A stretch of 64,000 nt of DNA, taken from Streptomyces sp. KMM 9044. GTDB lineage: Bacteria; Actinomycetota; Actinomycetes; Streptomycetales; Streptomycetaceae. How positions within the stretch are numbered: the stretch's first letter is position 1; the number at the start of each line of letters is the position of its first letter. Position numbers and translations under genes: made by a program. Positions 52,394-60,139 of the stretch are shown here, in pieces. The notes under the pieces were generated by a model, which did not search any database, had not been told where the DNA came from, and saw only the letters and a program-made list of their open reading frames with translations. Location: NCBI RefSeq assembly GCF_024701375.2, contig NZ_CP113910.1, forward strand, positions 4,092,001 to 4,156,000. The letters run 5' to 3'.

Positions 52394-53832
52394 TCAGTTG
52401 TTGGCCGGGGTGAGCCGGCCCTCGAAAGCGGTCTGGCAGGCGTGGAGTGGCGCCTTCCAGCGCATGGTCCACCGCTTGCGGCCCTTGCCGCCCGGGTCCA
52501 GGCTCATCAGCGCCGTGTAGACGCACTTGAGGGCCGCGGCCCCGTCGGGGAAGGGGAAGTGGCCGCGGGCGCGGACGGCCTTGCGGATGCGGGCGTTGAC
52601 GGACTCGATCGCGTTCGTCGAGCAGATCACCTCGCGGATCTCGACGTCGAAGGAGAGGAAGGGGACGAACTCGGCCCAGGCGTTCTCCCAGAGCCGGATG
52701 ACCGCCGGATACTTCTTGCCCCAGGCTTCCTGGAACTCGCTGAACCGCCCGGTCGCGGCGGCCTCGTTCGGGGCCGTGTGGACGGGCTTGAGCGCCCTGG
52801 CCATCCTGTCCCGGTCCTGATGGGCCGCATGCCGGAAGCTGTTCCTCAGCAGGTGAACGACGCAAGTCCGGACAACCGTTCGAGGCCAGAGTGTCTCCAC
52901 GGCCTCGGGCAGGCCCTTCAGCCCGTCGCAGACCAGCATCAGGACGTCGTCAACACCCCTGTCCTCGAGGTCCGTGAACACGCTCAGCCAGCACTTCGCG
53001 CCCTCGCCTCCGTCACCGGCCCAGATCCCCAGGATGCCCCGGTGCCCCTCGGCCGTGACCACCATCACAACGTAGATCGGACGGTTCGCCACCTGCCCGT
53101 CCCGGATCCTCACGTCGATCGCGTCCACGAACAGCACCGGACAGACGCGGTCCGGCGGCCGGTTGGACCATTCCGCCATCCCGTCCATCACCTTGCCCGT
53201 GATCGTGGAAACCGTGGCCTTGGACACGCTCGCGCCGTAGACCTCGGCCAGGCGCGCGGAGATCTCACCGCGCGTCAGCCCCTTCGACTCTGCTGCTCAA
53301 TTCGGCGAGCGATCACGTGCCGTGCTTTCAGGGCTCGGCCGCGCCCGGCCTGCCTGCATCTGCGACGCGCTCTGAAGGCCGTATCGGCACGGCGTCATCA
53401 CGCCGGGTAATTGCGCAGCAGAGTCCCCTTCACGGACAAAGACAACACCATCCCGTCCACGCCGGACAGGCACCGCTGCCGCTTCTTGACGATGGCCGGC
53501 CCGAACGCCCCCGCCACATCCCGGGGGACCTCCACCCCGACCGGGCCGACATCGGTCGGCACCGTCTTCGCCCGGGTCCCGCTGCGGGAGTTGCCGCCGC
53601 CCCGGCCCCCGGCGTCGTGCTTCTCGTGGCCGAGGCGATCGGTGATCCCGCCCTCCAGAGCGGACTCCAGGACCCGCTCGGTCAACTGCTGGAGCAGCCC
53701 GCCCTCCCCAGCCGGCTGCAGCCCCTCGCTGCGGGCCCGGTCCACGAGCATCGCAACCAACTGCTCATCACTCGCCGGCACGGCCACCACCGGCTCGCTG
53801 CCCGGTATCCGCTCGATGGTGATGTCGCCCAT
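52394..53832 (-). pseudogene. IS256-family (mutator) transposase split by a miniature element
   Basis: The N-terminal part (ATG 53832: GDITIERIPGSEPVVAVPASDEQLVAML... VKKRQRCLSGVDGMVLSLSVKG) and C-terminal part (LTRGEISARLAEVYGASVSKATVSTITGKVM... to stop at 52394) form one mutator-type transposase. Both catalytic segments are in the second part (LFVDAIDVRIRDGQVANRPIYV; LMLVCDGLKGLPEAVETLWP; the Glu in ICSTNAIESVNARIRKAVRARGHFP). The two are separated by a 139-bp insertion (53286-53424), after removal of which the frame reads VKG-LTRGE without a break. Confidence 0.9.
53286..53424. mobile_element. 139-bp miniature inverted-repeat element with 7-bp target duplication
   Basis: Terminal repeats ACTCTGCTGCTCAATT (53287-53302) and AATTGCGCAGCAGAGT (53409-53424) are inverted complements with one mismatch. 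They are flanked by the direct repeat CCCCTTC on both sides (53279-53285 and 53425-53431). No coding capacity. Its parent transposon is not in the window. Confidence 0.88.
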
Positions 53833-53953
53833 CTGGCGTCTCCTCGATCATCGGATCCGCCGTTCAGTGAACACTCCCCAGCCGCACCCGCGTTCGAGCA
53901 CGCCGACCGCCCCGGTACCATCGGCACCGGGGTCCTGACCAGAGATTCCAAGT

Positions 53954-53996
53954 CCGGACCACCCCGGATCGCTGTCCAGGCTGAGGGGTGGTCCGG
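53954..53996 (-). terminator. Hairpin terminator downstream of the ASCH gene
   Basis: A perfect 12-bp stem CCGGACCACCCC / GGGGTGGTCCGG with a 19-nt loop, about 100 bp beyond the ASCH stop in its direction of transcription. It closes the minus-strand cassette and separates it from the IS256 remnant. The remainder of 53833-54097 contains no gene I can support. Confidence 0.7.
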
Positions 53997-54097
53997 TCTC
54001 TTCTTGTGGGTGTCCGCCGCCCGCAGCACGGGCACGAGCGGTGGACGCCAGGAAGCCGCAAGCAGTCCCCTCGGGGGGCGGGGGCCGTGCGGCGGGC

Positions 54098-54457
54098 TTA
54101 CCGGGGCGGCAGCTCGATTTCGATGGCGAGCGCGCCGAGCGCTTCCTTCTCCGCCGGGTAGATATCGCGGATGTTGGCGAGCTGCTGCTCGCGGGGGGAG
54201 GCCGGGTTGACGTTCGCCGGGCCCTCCCCGTCAAGCAGTTCCTCGAACGACTTGTACTCCGTGACCCGCTTCACCAGGACGTCACACGTCTCGTCGGTGC
54301 CCTTGATGCGGAAGCGGATGATGTCTCCAGCGGCCAGGTCTTCGAGGTGGGGGTACTTCACCCGCACCTCGATCGTCTTCTGACCAGCGGCGACCAGGTC
54401 GAAGTAACGCCGATAGAGGTTCAGTTCACGGACGCGCGCGGCGGCAGTCTCAGTCAT
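54098..54457 (-). CDS. ASCH-domain protein
   Basis: 119 residues from ATG at 54457, overlapping the stop of the upstream gene (ATGA). The sequence VRELNLYRRYFDLVAAGQKTIEVRVKYPHLEDLAAGDIIRFRIKGTDETCDVLVKRVTEYKSFEELLDGEG is a complete ASCH domain (a PUA-like beta-barrel with the conserved GxKxxExR-like GQKTIEVRV and GDxIxF blocks), followed by a helical tail. ASCH proteins bind RNA; some are RNases or nucleic-acid base amidohydrolases. The tight coupling to a class I synthetase-like protein suggests joint action on tRNA or another RNA (inference). Confidence 0.88.
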   Translation of the reverse strand: MTETAAARVRELNLYRRYFDLVAAGQKTIEVRVKYPHLEDLAAGDIIRFRIKGTDETCDVLVKRVTEYKSFEELLDGEGPANVNPASPREQQLANIRDIYPAEKEALGALAIEIELPPR

Positions 54458-55569
54458 GGGGCGGGAACGCTCCTTGCTGTTGCAGCGGACATGAGCTGGC
54501 CGAGTTCACCGGCCGAGTACGAGCGGAAGAAGTGGCGTGGGTCGGCGAGTAGCACGTCGGTCAGACCGAGAAGACGATCGACGTACTCTCCCAACGAGCC
54601 GGGCCACTCGCGGGTGTCGAGCATCCACGGGGCCGCACCGCCGGGCAAGGGCGCGCGCCCCTCGCGGATGAGGGACGTGGACAGCTTCGCGCCCGTGTCC
54701 GTGACGACCTGGGGGCAGAAGAGCCGGGCGGTCATCTGTCCGCGAGTGAGACCCACGGCCTGTAGGGCGCCGTCGACGAGAAGACAGCCGGGCATCCAGT
54801 CGCTGCCCTTGACCATGACGTACAGCGTGCCTCGCGCTCCAACGACCGCCAGTTCCTTGACGAGGTTCCGGTACAGCGTGGCGAGGTCGAGGTAGGCACC
54901 GCTCAGGGGTTCGATGACGACCTCGTATTCGCCGTGGTGCAGGCACACAGCCGAGATGGTTGCCCGCTCGAAACCGTCGTCACGGACGTGGGTGCGCTCG
55001 GCGTACTTCTCGGCCCACCCGCAGCCAGGGCGAGGGCAGGGAACACGAACGTGTGGCACGCCGGACGACGGAGACAGGTGCCAGCGTGCGGCGTCCAGGC
55101 GGGGCAGCAGGAGCAGCCAGGTACGGCGGAAGTGCTCGCCTGCCTGCTGCTGGCTGTAGGTCTCGACGGAGTACGGCACGTCCAGGCGCTCGGACAGCGC
55201 GGTGAACAGCGGGCGGTACAGCTTGTCGACCTGGTCAGCGATGCCCACCTCGCCCAGGACGTGGGCGTAGGCCCGCTGGTAGCGGTGACCGGTCTCCTTG
55301 TCGGTCACGATGGCGTACGGGGCGTTGTCGAGTGCGCCGAACTGGACTTCAGCCGGTACGCCGAACCTGTCCCGGATCCGGGCCGTCATGGCGAACGTGA
55401 GCGACTGAACCAGCGACGTGCCGACGTGCGGTGCTCCGTTGATCTGCGTTCCCACCACGAACACGATGCGCTCCGGAACCACCTGGGCGATGTGCGGCCT
55501 CAACAGGTCCTCAGCATTCGTCAGCGCGTTGGCGAGCACGGTGTTCGGCGATACGGGATAGATGGTCAC
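54454..55569 (-). CDS. Class I aminoacyl-tRNA synthetase-like / HUP-fold protein
   Basis: 371 residues from GTG at 55569, with GAGGGGAAG upstream. Near the N-terminus RIVFVVGTQINGAPHVGTSLVQSLTFAMTARIRDRFG has the shape of the first strand and HIGH motif (P47-H-V-G-T51) of a HUP/class I synthetase. C178, C183, C209 and H211/H212 resemble a zinc knuckle. After the segment GTLYVMVKGSDWMPGCLL, TGAKLSTSL (295-300) sits where KMSKS should be. The order recalls class I lysyl-tRNA synthetase. It is too short for a full enzyme with an anticodon-binding domain. Function unknown: tRNA or amino-acid adenylation, or a nucleotidyltransferase. Upstream gap of 130 bp. Confidence 0.6.
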   Translation of the reverse strand: MTIYPVSPNTVLANALTNAEDLLRPHIAQVVPERIVFVVGTQINGAPHVGTSLVQSLTFAMTARIRDRFGVPAEVQFGALDNAPYAIVTDKETGHRYQRAYAHVLGEVGIADQVDKLYRPLFTALSERLDVPYSVETYSQQQAGEHFRRTWLLLLPRLDAARWHLSPSSGVPHVRVPCPRPGCGWAEKYAERTHVRDDGFERATISAVCLHHGEYEVVIEPLSGAYLDLATLYRNLVKELAVVGARGTLYVMVKGSDWMPGCLLVDGALQAVGLTRGQMTARLFCPQVVTDTGAKLSTSLIREGRAPLPGGAAPWMLDTREWPGSLGEYVDRLLGLTDVLLADPRHFFRSYSAGELGQLMSAATARSVPAP

Positions 55570-55700
55570 CGCGTCTTCCCCTCGGTAGATGGGCAGGACA
55601 GCGCCGCAGAGCGGCGGGTGTGCGTTCAGCGGTTCAGTGCGATTGCGTGGTGGACCCGCCCCCGCGCCGGGGGGAACCGGAAATGACGCGGGGGTGGGAG

Positions 55701-56222
55701 TCATCGGGTCGGACGACGCCCGCGGGGACGTCTGTGACGGTCCGCCCTCACCGAGGGGTGGAGAAGCTCCCCGGCCAGGGCAGGATGCTGAGGAAGGCGA
55801 GGCCGGCGAGTCGGCAGCGGGTACACGCGGAGGCAGTACCGAGCGTCGTAGTCCGCCACGGCGAACACGAAGACGCGGCCTGCTGCGAGGGCTCGAAGGG
55901 CTTGCTCGTACGCCGCATCGTTGTCCGCCCACGCACGTAACGCGACATCAGGACGCGGGACTTCGGGGCCCGCAAGGAGGAGCGGTGCGTCACGCAGACC
56001 CGGGGCCTCGAAGCCCGGGGACAGCAGACGCGCGAAACGGTGCGCGGACGCTCTCAGCCACCGTGCCGCGAGGCGTGGGGAACGGCCGCGACAGGTAGTG
56101 AGCAAGACCTCGCGGGAGCCGCTGACGTCGTAGGCGGTGACTTCGCAGCGGAATGCGACGGGGGGTCGAACGAAGGAACGTGCAGAGGTCGGTGGGGCGA
56201 GCGTCAGCACGTCCCGGCTCAC
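55701..56222 (-). CDS. Unrecognised 173-aa protein of the XRE/synthetase-like cassette
   Basis: GTG at 56222 overlaps the stop of the (broken) regulator gene as GTGA. Sequence FRCEVTAYDVSGSREVLLTTCRGRSPRLAARWLRASAHRFARLL... and VALRAWADNDAAYEQALRALAAGRVFVFAVADYDARYCLRVYPLP is coherent to about residue 135. The last 35 residues are Arg/Pro-rich and may be beyond the true end, which suggests a late frameshift. No family recognised; no membrane segment. Position between an XRE regulator and the synthetase-like gene marks it as part of the same cassette. Confidence 0.55.
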   Translation of the reverse strand: MSRDVLTLAPPTSARSFVRPPVAFRCEVTAYDVSGSREVLLTTCRGRSPRLAARWLRASAHRFARLLSPGFEAPGLRDAPLLLAGPEVPRPDVALRAWADNDAAYEQALRALAAGRVFVFAVADYDARYCLRVYPLPTRRPRLPQHPALAGELLHPSVRADRHRRPRGRRPTR

Positions 56223-57051
56223 CGCCGACGATCCTGAGCCGATTCCCTCGCCTTGATCGTGCGGCCGAGCTGGTTGTAGTACAGCTCTACTTGCGCAGGG
56301 GTGAGGACGAGCATCGACTCGCAGACGCCGCCGTCCTCGTAGTGGACGGTCACCGCCATGGTGGCTTGCTGTGCACGCGGGTCGTACACGGCATCGCGCT
56401 TGGGTGTGGCTCCTTTGGAGGGACAGGCTGAGCTGGGCATTTGCCGGTTGGGCTCGACTGCCGGTCGTGGAGATCCTTTCGGAACCAGCAGGTCACGCCC
56501 GCGCGTCGCATCAAGATCGACAGCGCGGAGGGTGCCGGTCACCGCGTGACCCGCTGTCGTGGTCGAGTCGATCACTCGGGCGTGCCTCAAGCCGCAGTTC
56601 ACGCAGCTAGGGCCGTCCCTCCAAAGGAGCCACACCCAAGGCGGGTCGTTTCCTGCCACAGCTGACCGGCTGGGCGGGGGGTTCCGTCGAAGACGGGAGC
56701 GAGGTCGTAACGGCGCAGCTCGCGCATGATTGCGGCGGCAGACACCTGCCATTGATTCTCGGCTGGGGTGGTGCTGTTGTACGGACGCCCGATCAGGTCG
56801 TTCGGGTGTACGTGCAGTTCCGAGGCGAGCAGGTTGAGCAGGCCGACGCGGTCGAGTTCGATGTGCCCGCGTTCCATCTTGGACACCCAGCCCTGTGTCT
56901 TGCCCAGGGCGGCAGCGAGGTCGGCTTGCGTCATGCCGAGGCGGAGCCGTGCGCGACGGCCGTCTCTTCGGCTTCTTCCAGCATCAGCGCGCCCCCCTAG
57001 GGGTGAGGCGCCGGCGTTCCAGCGGGCGGCGAGGAATCGTGCTCCATCCAT
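56219..57051 (-). pseudogene. XRE-family regulator gene interrupted by a 240-bp element
   Basis: From ATG 57051, a Cro/C1-type HTH follows an Arg-rich stretch: RLRLGMTQADLAAALGKTQGWVSKMERGHIELDRVGLLNLLASELHVHPNDLIG, then WQVSAAAIMRELRRYDLAPVFDGTPRPAGQLWQETTRL. Here a miniature element (56400-56639) enters. On its other side the same strand continues RDAVYDPRAQQATMAVTVHYEDGGVCESMLVLTPAQVELYYNQLGRTIKAREs to the stop at 56219. Without the insert the two parts make one protein of about 200 residues. With it, the N-terminal HTH part still forms an ORF of up to 150 residues ending at 56599, so a truncated DNA-binding protein may be produced. Confidence 0.7.
56400..56639. mobile_element. 240-bp miniature element with perfect 25-bp inverted repeats
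   Basis: The left end 56400-56424 (TTGGGTGTGGCTCCTTTGG...) is exactly complementary to the right end 56615-56639 (...CCAAAGGAGCCACACCCAA). The interior is non-coding in practice, with no transposase. A target duplication is not obvious. Its insertion separates the HTH and C-terminal parts of the XRE gene and replaces the HTH protein's C-terminus. Confidence 0.85.
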
Positions 57052-57205
57052 CAGGGCTTGTCCCCTTGACGGTACCCAGGTCGTGGGGCGGGTGTGGAGT
57101 GCCTAGGTCGGGAAGTAGCAACCTGCGCGGTTTGGACACCGACCAGGCAGACCGCTCCACAGCTCGGACCTATCCGCTAGTGTGTGCATCGCGACTGATC
57201 GTATA

Positions 57206-57211
57206 GACGAT
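57206..57211. other. attR core of the serine-integrase element
   Basis: GACGAT, identical to 45490-45495. To its right lies native chromosomal sequence: the first codons and leader of the XPB gene. Confidence 0.75.
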
Positions 57212-57226
57212 GAGCGGACCATTCAC
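57206..57226 (-). pseudogene. Stranded 5' end of the XPB helicase gene
   Basis: GTG AAT GGT CCG CTC ATC GTC (minus strand from 57226) encodes MNGPLIV, the conserved beginning of Streptomyces XPB proteins, whose continuation QSDKTLLL is found 11.7 kb away at the other end of the element. The native leader and promoter side (57227-57329, about 100 bp to the next gene) remain here, now pointing into the element. Confidence 0.85.
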
Positions 57227-57329
57227 GCGCGGCTGCCTTTCTGTGACGGGCTCGGCACGGGCACAGCACGGCCAAACGTCCAGTTTGCCTGATCGCCCGC
57301 CGCCCGGGGGGGCGGGGGCGGAGCGGGCT

Positions 57330-60020
57330 TCAGCTCTCGTCGTCCGCCAGTTCCGCGACCCCGGTGATCCGGTGCAGCGGGTACGTCCACACCTCGTCGG
57401 CCGTGTGGTCGTACGCGGTGACGAAGCCGCCCTCGACGCGGACCGGTGCGATGACGCGCCGGCTGGCGGTGCCCTCGGCGTTGACGTAGCCGATCCACAG
57501 TGCCTCGCCGGTGAGGACGGCGGCCTGCAGGGTGGCGAGGGTCTCGGCGGCCCCGGTGCGCGGCAGCGCACCGCTCCCCGCCCCGGGACCGTCCGTCTCC
57601 CCGGCCGTGGCCCTGCGCGGGGCCGTGGCGGCGAGGTCGCCGGCGCGGACGGCGCGGACCGCCGCCGTGAGGAGGGTGTCGTCGGGCACCGGCGGCCCCT
57701 CCGGGACCGGCTCGGGTGCCGTGCGCGGAGGGGTGCGGAGGGCGTCGGCGCGGGTGATCAGGACATCGCCCTCGGCGGACTCGGCGGCCGGCGCGAACCC
57801 CATCCGGCGCAGTCCCTCCAGCAGGCCGGCCGGATCGGCCTGCGCGGCCAGCACGGTCGGCGCGAGCCGGCGCAGGCCCAGTCCGGCGGCCCGCTTGTCG
57901 GCGAGGATCTCGTTCAGCATCGCGTCGTCGTCGCAGCGCACGTAGGCGGAGGCGGCGCCCACCCGCAGATGCCCGTGTCGGCGTGCCACGTCGTCGATCA
58001 GGTACGTCAGCGGCTGAGGCACCGGCGTACGGGAGTGCGCGGCGAGGAAGGCGTGCAGGTCGGCGGCGGCCCGGCCGGCGTCCAGGGCGCGGCGTACCGA
58101 GCCCGGCGTGAACCGGTAGACGGTCGCCCCGCCCTTCGACTCCACGTCCGCCAGCACCCCCAGCATGTCCGCGAGCGGCCGCTGGAGCGGGCCGGGCGCG
58201 ACCGCCGTCAGGTCGGCCTGGAGCAGGACGTGGTCCAGCGGTTCGGGCAGCAGTGGGGCGAGCAGCCGGGCGGCGGAGGAGGATGTGGCGGCCTGCTCGG
58301 CGGAGGTGAGGGCGGGGGAGAGCGAGGGCGAGGCGGGGGAGTCCGGGTGCGGGACGGACGACCGGTGGTGGTGGTGGACGGGGAGACGATCGCCCGGACC
58401 CGTCGATTCCGACTCCGACGCGGATCCCGACTGCGACTGCGGCCCCGAGCCCGACTCCGGCGCGGGGGCCGTCCGCCCCGCCCGTGCCTTCGGCGCGGGC
58501 AACCCGAGGAGGGCCCGTCCGTGCGCGGACAGTGCGCCGCGGCCGGTGATGCCCAGCATCTCGGCCTCGGCCAGCGTCCACCGGGCGAGCCGCGAGCGCA
58601 GATCCTCGTCCTCGCCCGAACCCCCTCCGACGGAACCGGAACCGGCCGCGCCGCCCGCCGGGCGTGGCGGACGCTCCCACCGCAGTCGCTCCGACACCGA
58701 CCCGGAGTCCGGCGCCGCCCCCTCCGGCAGCCCCGCCAGCAGCGCCAGCACCCGGCGCCGCACCTCGGGCGCCGCCGACCGGTCGAGCCCCGGACCCAGT
58801 GCCGCAAGGGTGTGGTCCTTCGCGTCCCGTCCGCCCACCAGTCCCGGCGTCCGGGTCGCCGCCAGCCACGCCGTGGCGAGCGTCGTCCAGCGCTCGGCGG
58901 CGGGCCGCTCGAGCCAGGGGTCGTACGCCGGGGTCGCCGCGTACCGCTCGTCGGCCTCACCGTCGGAGGCCACCAGCCCGGTCACATACGCCAGTTCGAC
59001 CCAGAACGCGGCGACCGTCTCGGGCACGTCCAGGGCGACGGCGGTCCGCTTCAGGTCCCGCAGGCTCAGCCCGCCGGACCGCAGTACCGCCGGGCCACCC
59101 CCGTCCCAGTCCTTCAGCAGCTCCTCGACGGTCGCCAGTGCCGTGTACGCCTGCCCGGCCGCCGTCGCGTCCACCACCTGTGGAGGGTGCGTGGCCGCGG
59201 CCCCGACCGGCGGCGGCACCGGCTCCGTCATCCGGTGCGCCCGCCCGCCGCGCAGATGCAGCGCCACCTCCCGCGGCAGGACGACCGTCCCGGGAGCGGT
59301 CGGCAGCAGCAGGCCGCGGTCCAGCAGCCGGCGCAGCCGGGTCGCCGGATCGGCGGTGACCTGACCGTAGGGCGGCCCCCAGACCAGCCGCTCCAGCACC
59401 TCCACCGACTCCGGCGGCATCTCGGCCAGCAGCGCCGCCATCCGCACCCGGTCCGTGAACAGCCCGGTCAGCGCCGCCACGGCGGAGACCGAGTCGTGCG
59501 TGGAGGGCAGCCCGACCGTCGTGACGATCTCCTGGATCCGCCCCGGGGACATCCCGGCCGTCGCCTCCCGCACGGTCGGGCCGAGGCCCGTCGGCGAAGG
59601 GTGCTGCGGGGACGGGGAGAGCAGCTCCCGGGCCGTACGGACCAGCCGCAGCCGGTCGTCGTCGCCCCACACCAGCGCCTGCTCGCGCAGCGTCCGCACG
59701 GCGCCCGGCAGCGCGGCGGACACCGCCGGGTCGCCCTCGTCGCCCGCGAGCAGCCCGAGCAGTTCGCCGTACGGCGCCGGATCCGCCGCCACGGCCAGCG
59801 CCTGCGCGGTCTGCATCGTGAACCGGTCCAGCCGCTCCAGGGCGCGGACGACCGAGGCGCGCATACCGGCCCGGGTGGCCAGCTGGGTGAGGTCGGTGGG
59901 CACGGGCGTGACGAGATCCGGCCGGCTGCGCAGGAGCGCGGCAAGCCCGGCGTCGTCCCGTGCCCGGAGCGCCTCCGCGAGGGATCGGGGGGCCGCCACG
60001 GGCTTCTCCTCGGTGCTCAT
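57330..60020 (-). CDS. Helicase-associated / WYL-type domain protein
   Basis: About 896 residues from ATG 60020 (GTG 60029 possible). No helicase motifs are present. The N-terminal 400 residues are a helical array (SLAEALRARDDAGLAALLRSRPDLVTPVPTDLTQLATRA...; ALERLDRFTMQTAQALAVA) typical of 'helicase C-terminal domain-containing' proteins next to XPB in actinobacteria. A low-complexity linker with SGSGPQSQSGSASESEST and a His-rich run follows. The XPB-like segment (LLPEPLDHVLLQADLTAVAPGPL) then leads to a C-terminal WYL-like domain (ALWIGYVNAEGTASRRVIAPVRVEGGFVTAYDHTADEVWTYPLHRI). Before the element inserted, it was directly upstream of XPB in the same direction, suggesting a shared repair role. 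Confidence 0.85.
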   Translation of the reverse strand: MSTEEKPVAAPRSLAEALRARDDAGLAALLRSRPDLVTPVPTDLTQLATRAGMRASVVRALERLDRFTMQTAQALAVAADPAPYGELLGLLAGDEGDPAVSAALPGAVRTLREQALVWGDDDRLRLVRTARELLSPSPQHPSPTGLGPTVREATAGMSPGRIQEIVTTVGLPSTHDSVSAVAALTGLFTDRVRMAALLAEMPPESVEVLERLVWGPPYGQVTADPATRLRRLLDRGLLLPTAPGTVVLPREVALHLRGGRAHRMTEPVPPPVGAAATHPPQVVDATAAGQAYTALATVEELLKDWDGGGPAVLRSGGLSLRDLKRTAVALDVPETVAAFWVELAYVTGLVASDGEADERYAATPAYDPWLERPAAERWTTLATAWLAATRTPGLVGGRDAKDHTLAALGPGLDRSAAPEVRRRVLALLAGLPEGAAPDSGSVSERLRWERPPRPAGGAAGSGSVGGGSGEDEDLRSRLARWTLAEAEMLGITGRGALSAHGRALLGLPAPKARAGRTAPAPESGSGPQSQSGSASESESTGPGDRLPVHHHHRSSVPHPDSPASPSLSPALTSAEQAATSSSAARLLAPLLPEPLDHVLLQADLTAVAPGPLQRPLADMLGVLADVESKGGATVYRFTPGSVRRALDAGRAAADLHAFLAAHSRTPVPQPLTYLIDDVARRHGHLRVGAASAYVRCDDDAMLNEILADKRAAGLGLRRLAPTVLAAQADPAGLLEGLRRMGFAPAAESAEGDVLITRADALRTPPRTAPEPVPEGPPVPDDTLLTAAVRAVRAGDLAATAPRRATAGETDGPGAGSGALPRTGAAETLATLQAAVLTGEALWIGYVNAEGTASRRVIAPVRVEGGFVTAYDHTADEVWTYPLHRITGVAELADDES

Positions 60021-60139
60021 CCGCATCACCGTAGCGGGTGGATCCGCCGGTGGGGTGCGTGGAGTTGGGCCGGCCGGCCGGACTCGCGGTACCGTCGTGC
60101 GACGTCGTCCGCCAACGCATCCGCCCCGGAGGGGACTTC

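Larger units (their letters stand above)
45496..57211. mobile_element. 11.7-kb integrative element inserted in the XPB gene
   Basis: Bounded by ATCGTC/GACGAT cores (45490-45495, 57206-57211). The left end carries the serine integrase 38 bp from the junction; the right end lies beside the separated first codons of XPB. The contents are non-core: integrase, acyltransferase, ricin-lectin protein, two IS elements, two miniature elements and the XRE/unknown/synthetase-like/ASCH cassette. There are no phage structural, replication or conjugation genes, so it is a minimal or degenerate island rather than a prophage or an AICE. Confidence 0.85.

Noticed and set aside
45496..57211. Prophage or conjugative (AICE) identity for the element
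   Set aside because: No capsid, tail, lysis, replication (RepSA/Prim-Pol) or FtsK-like transfer genes are present; only the integrase and cargo.
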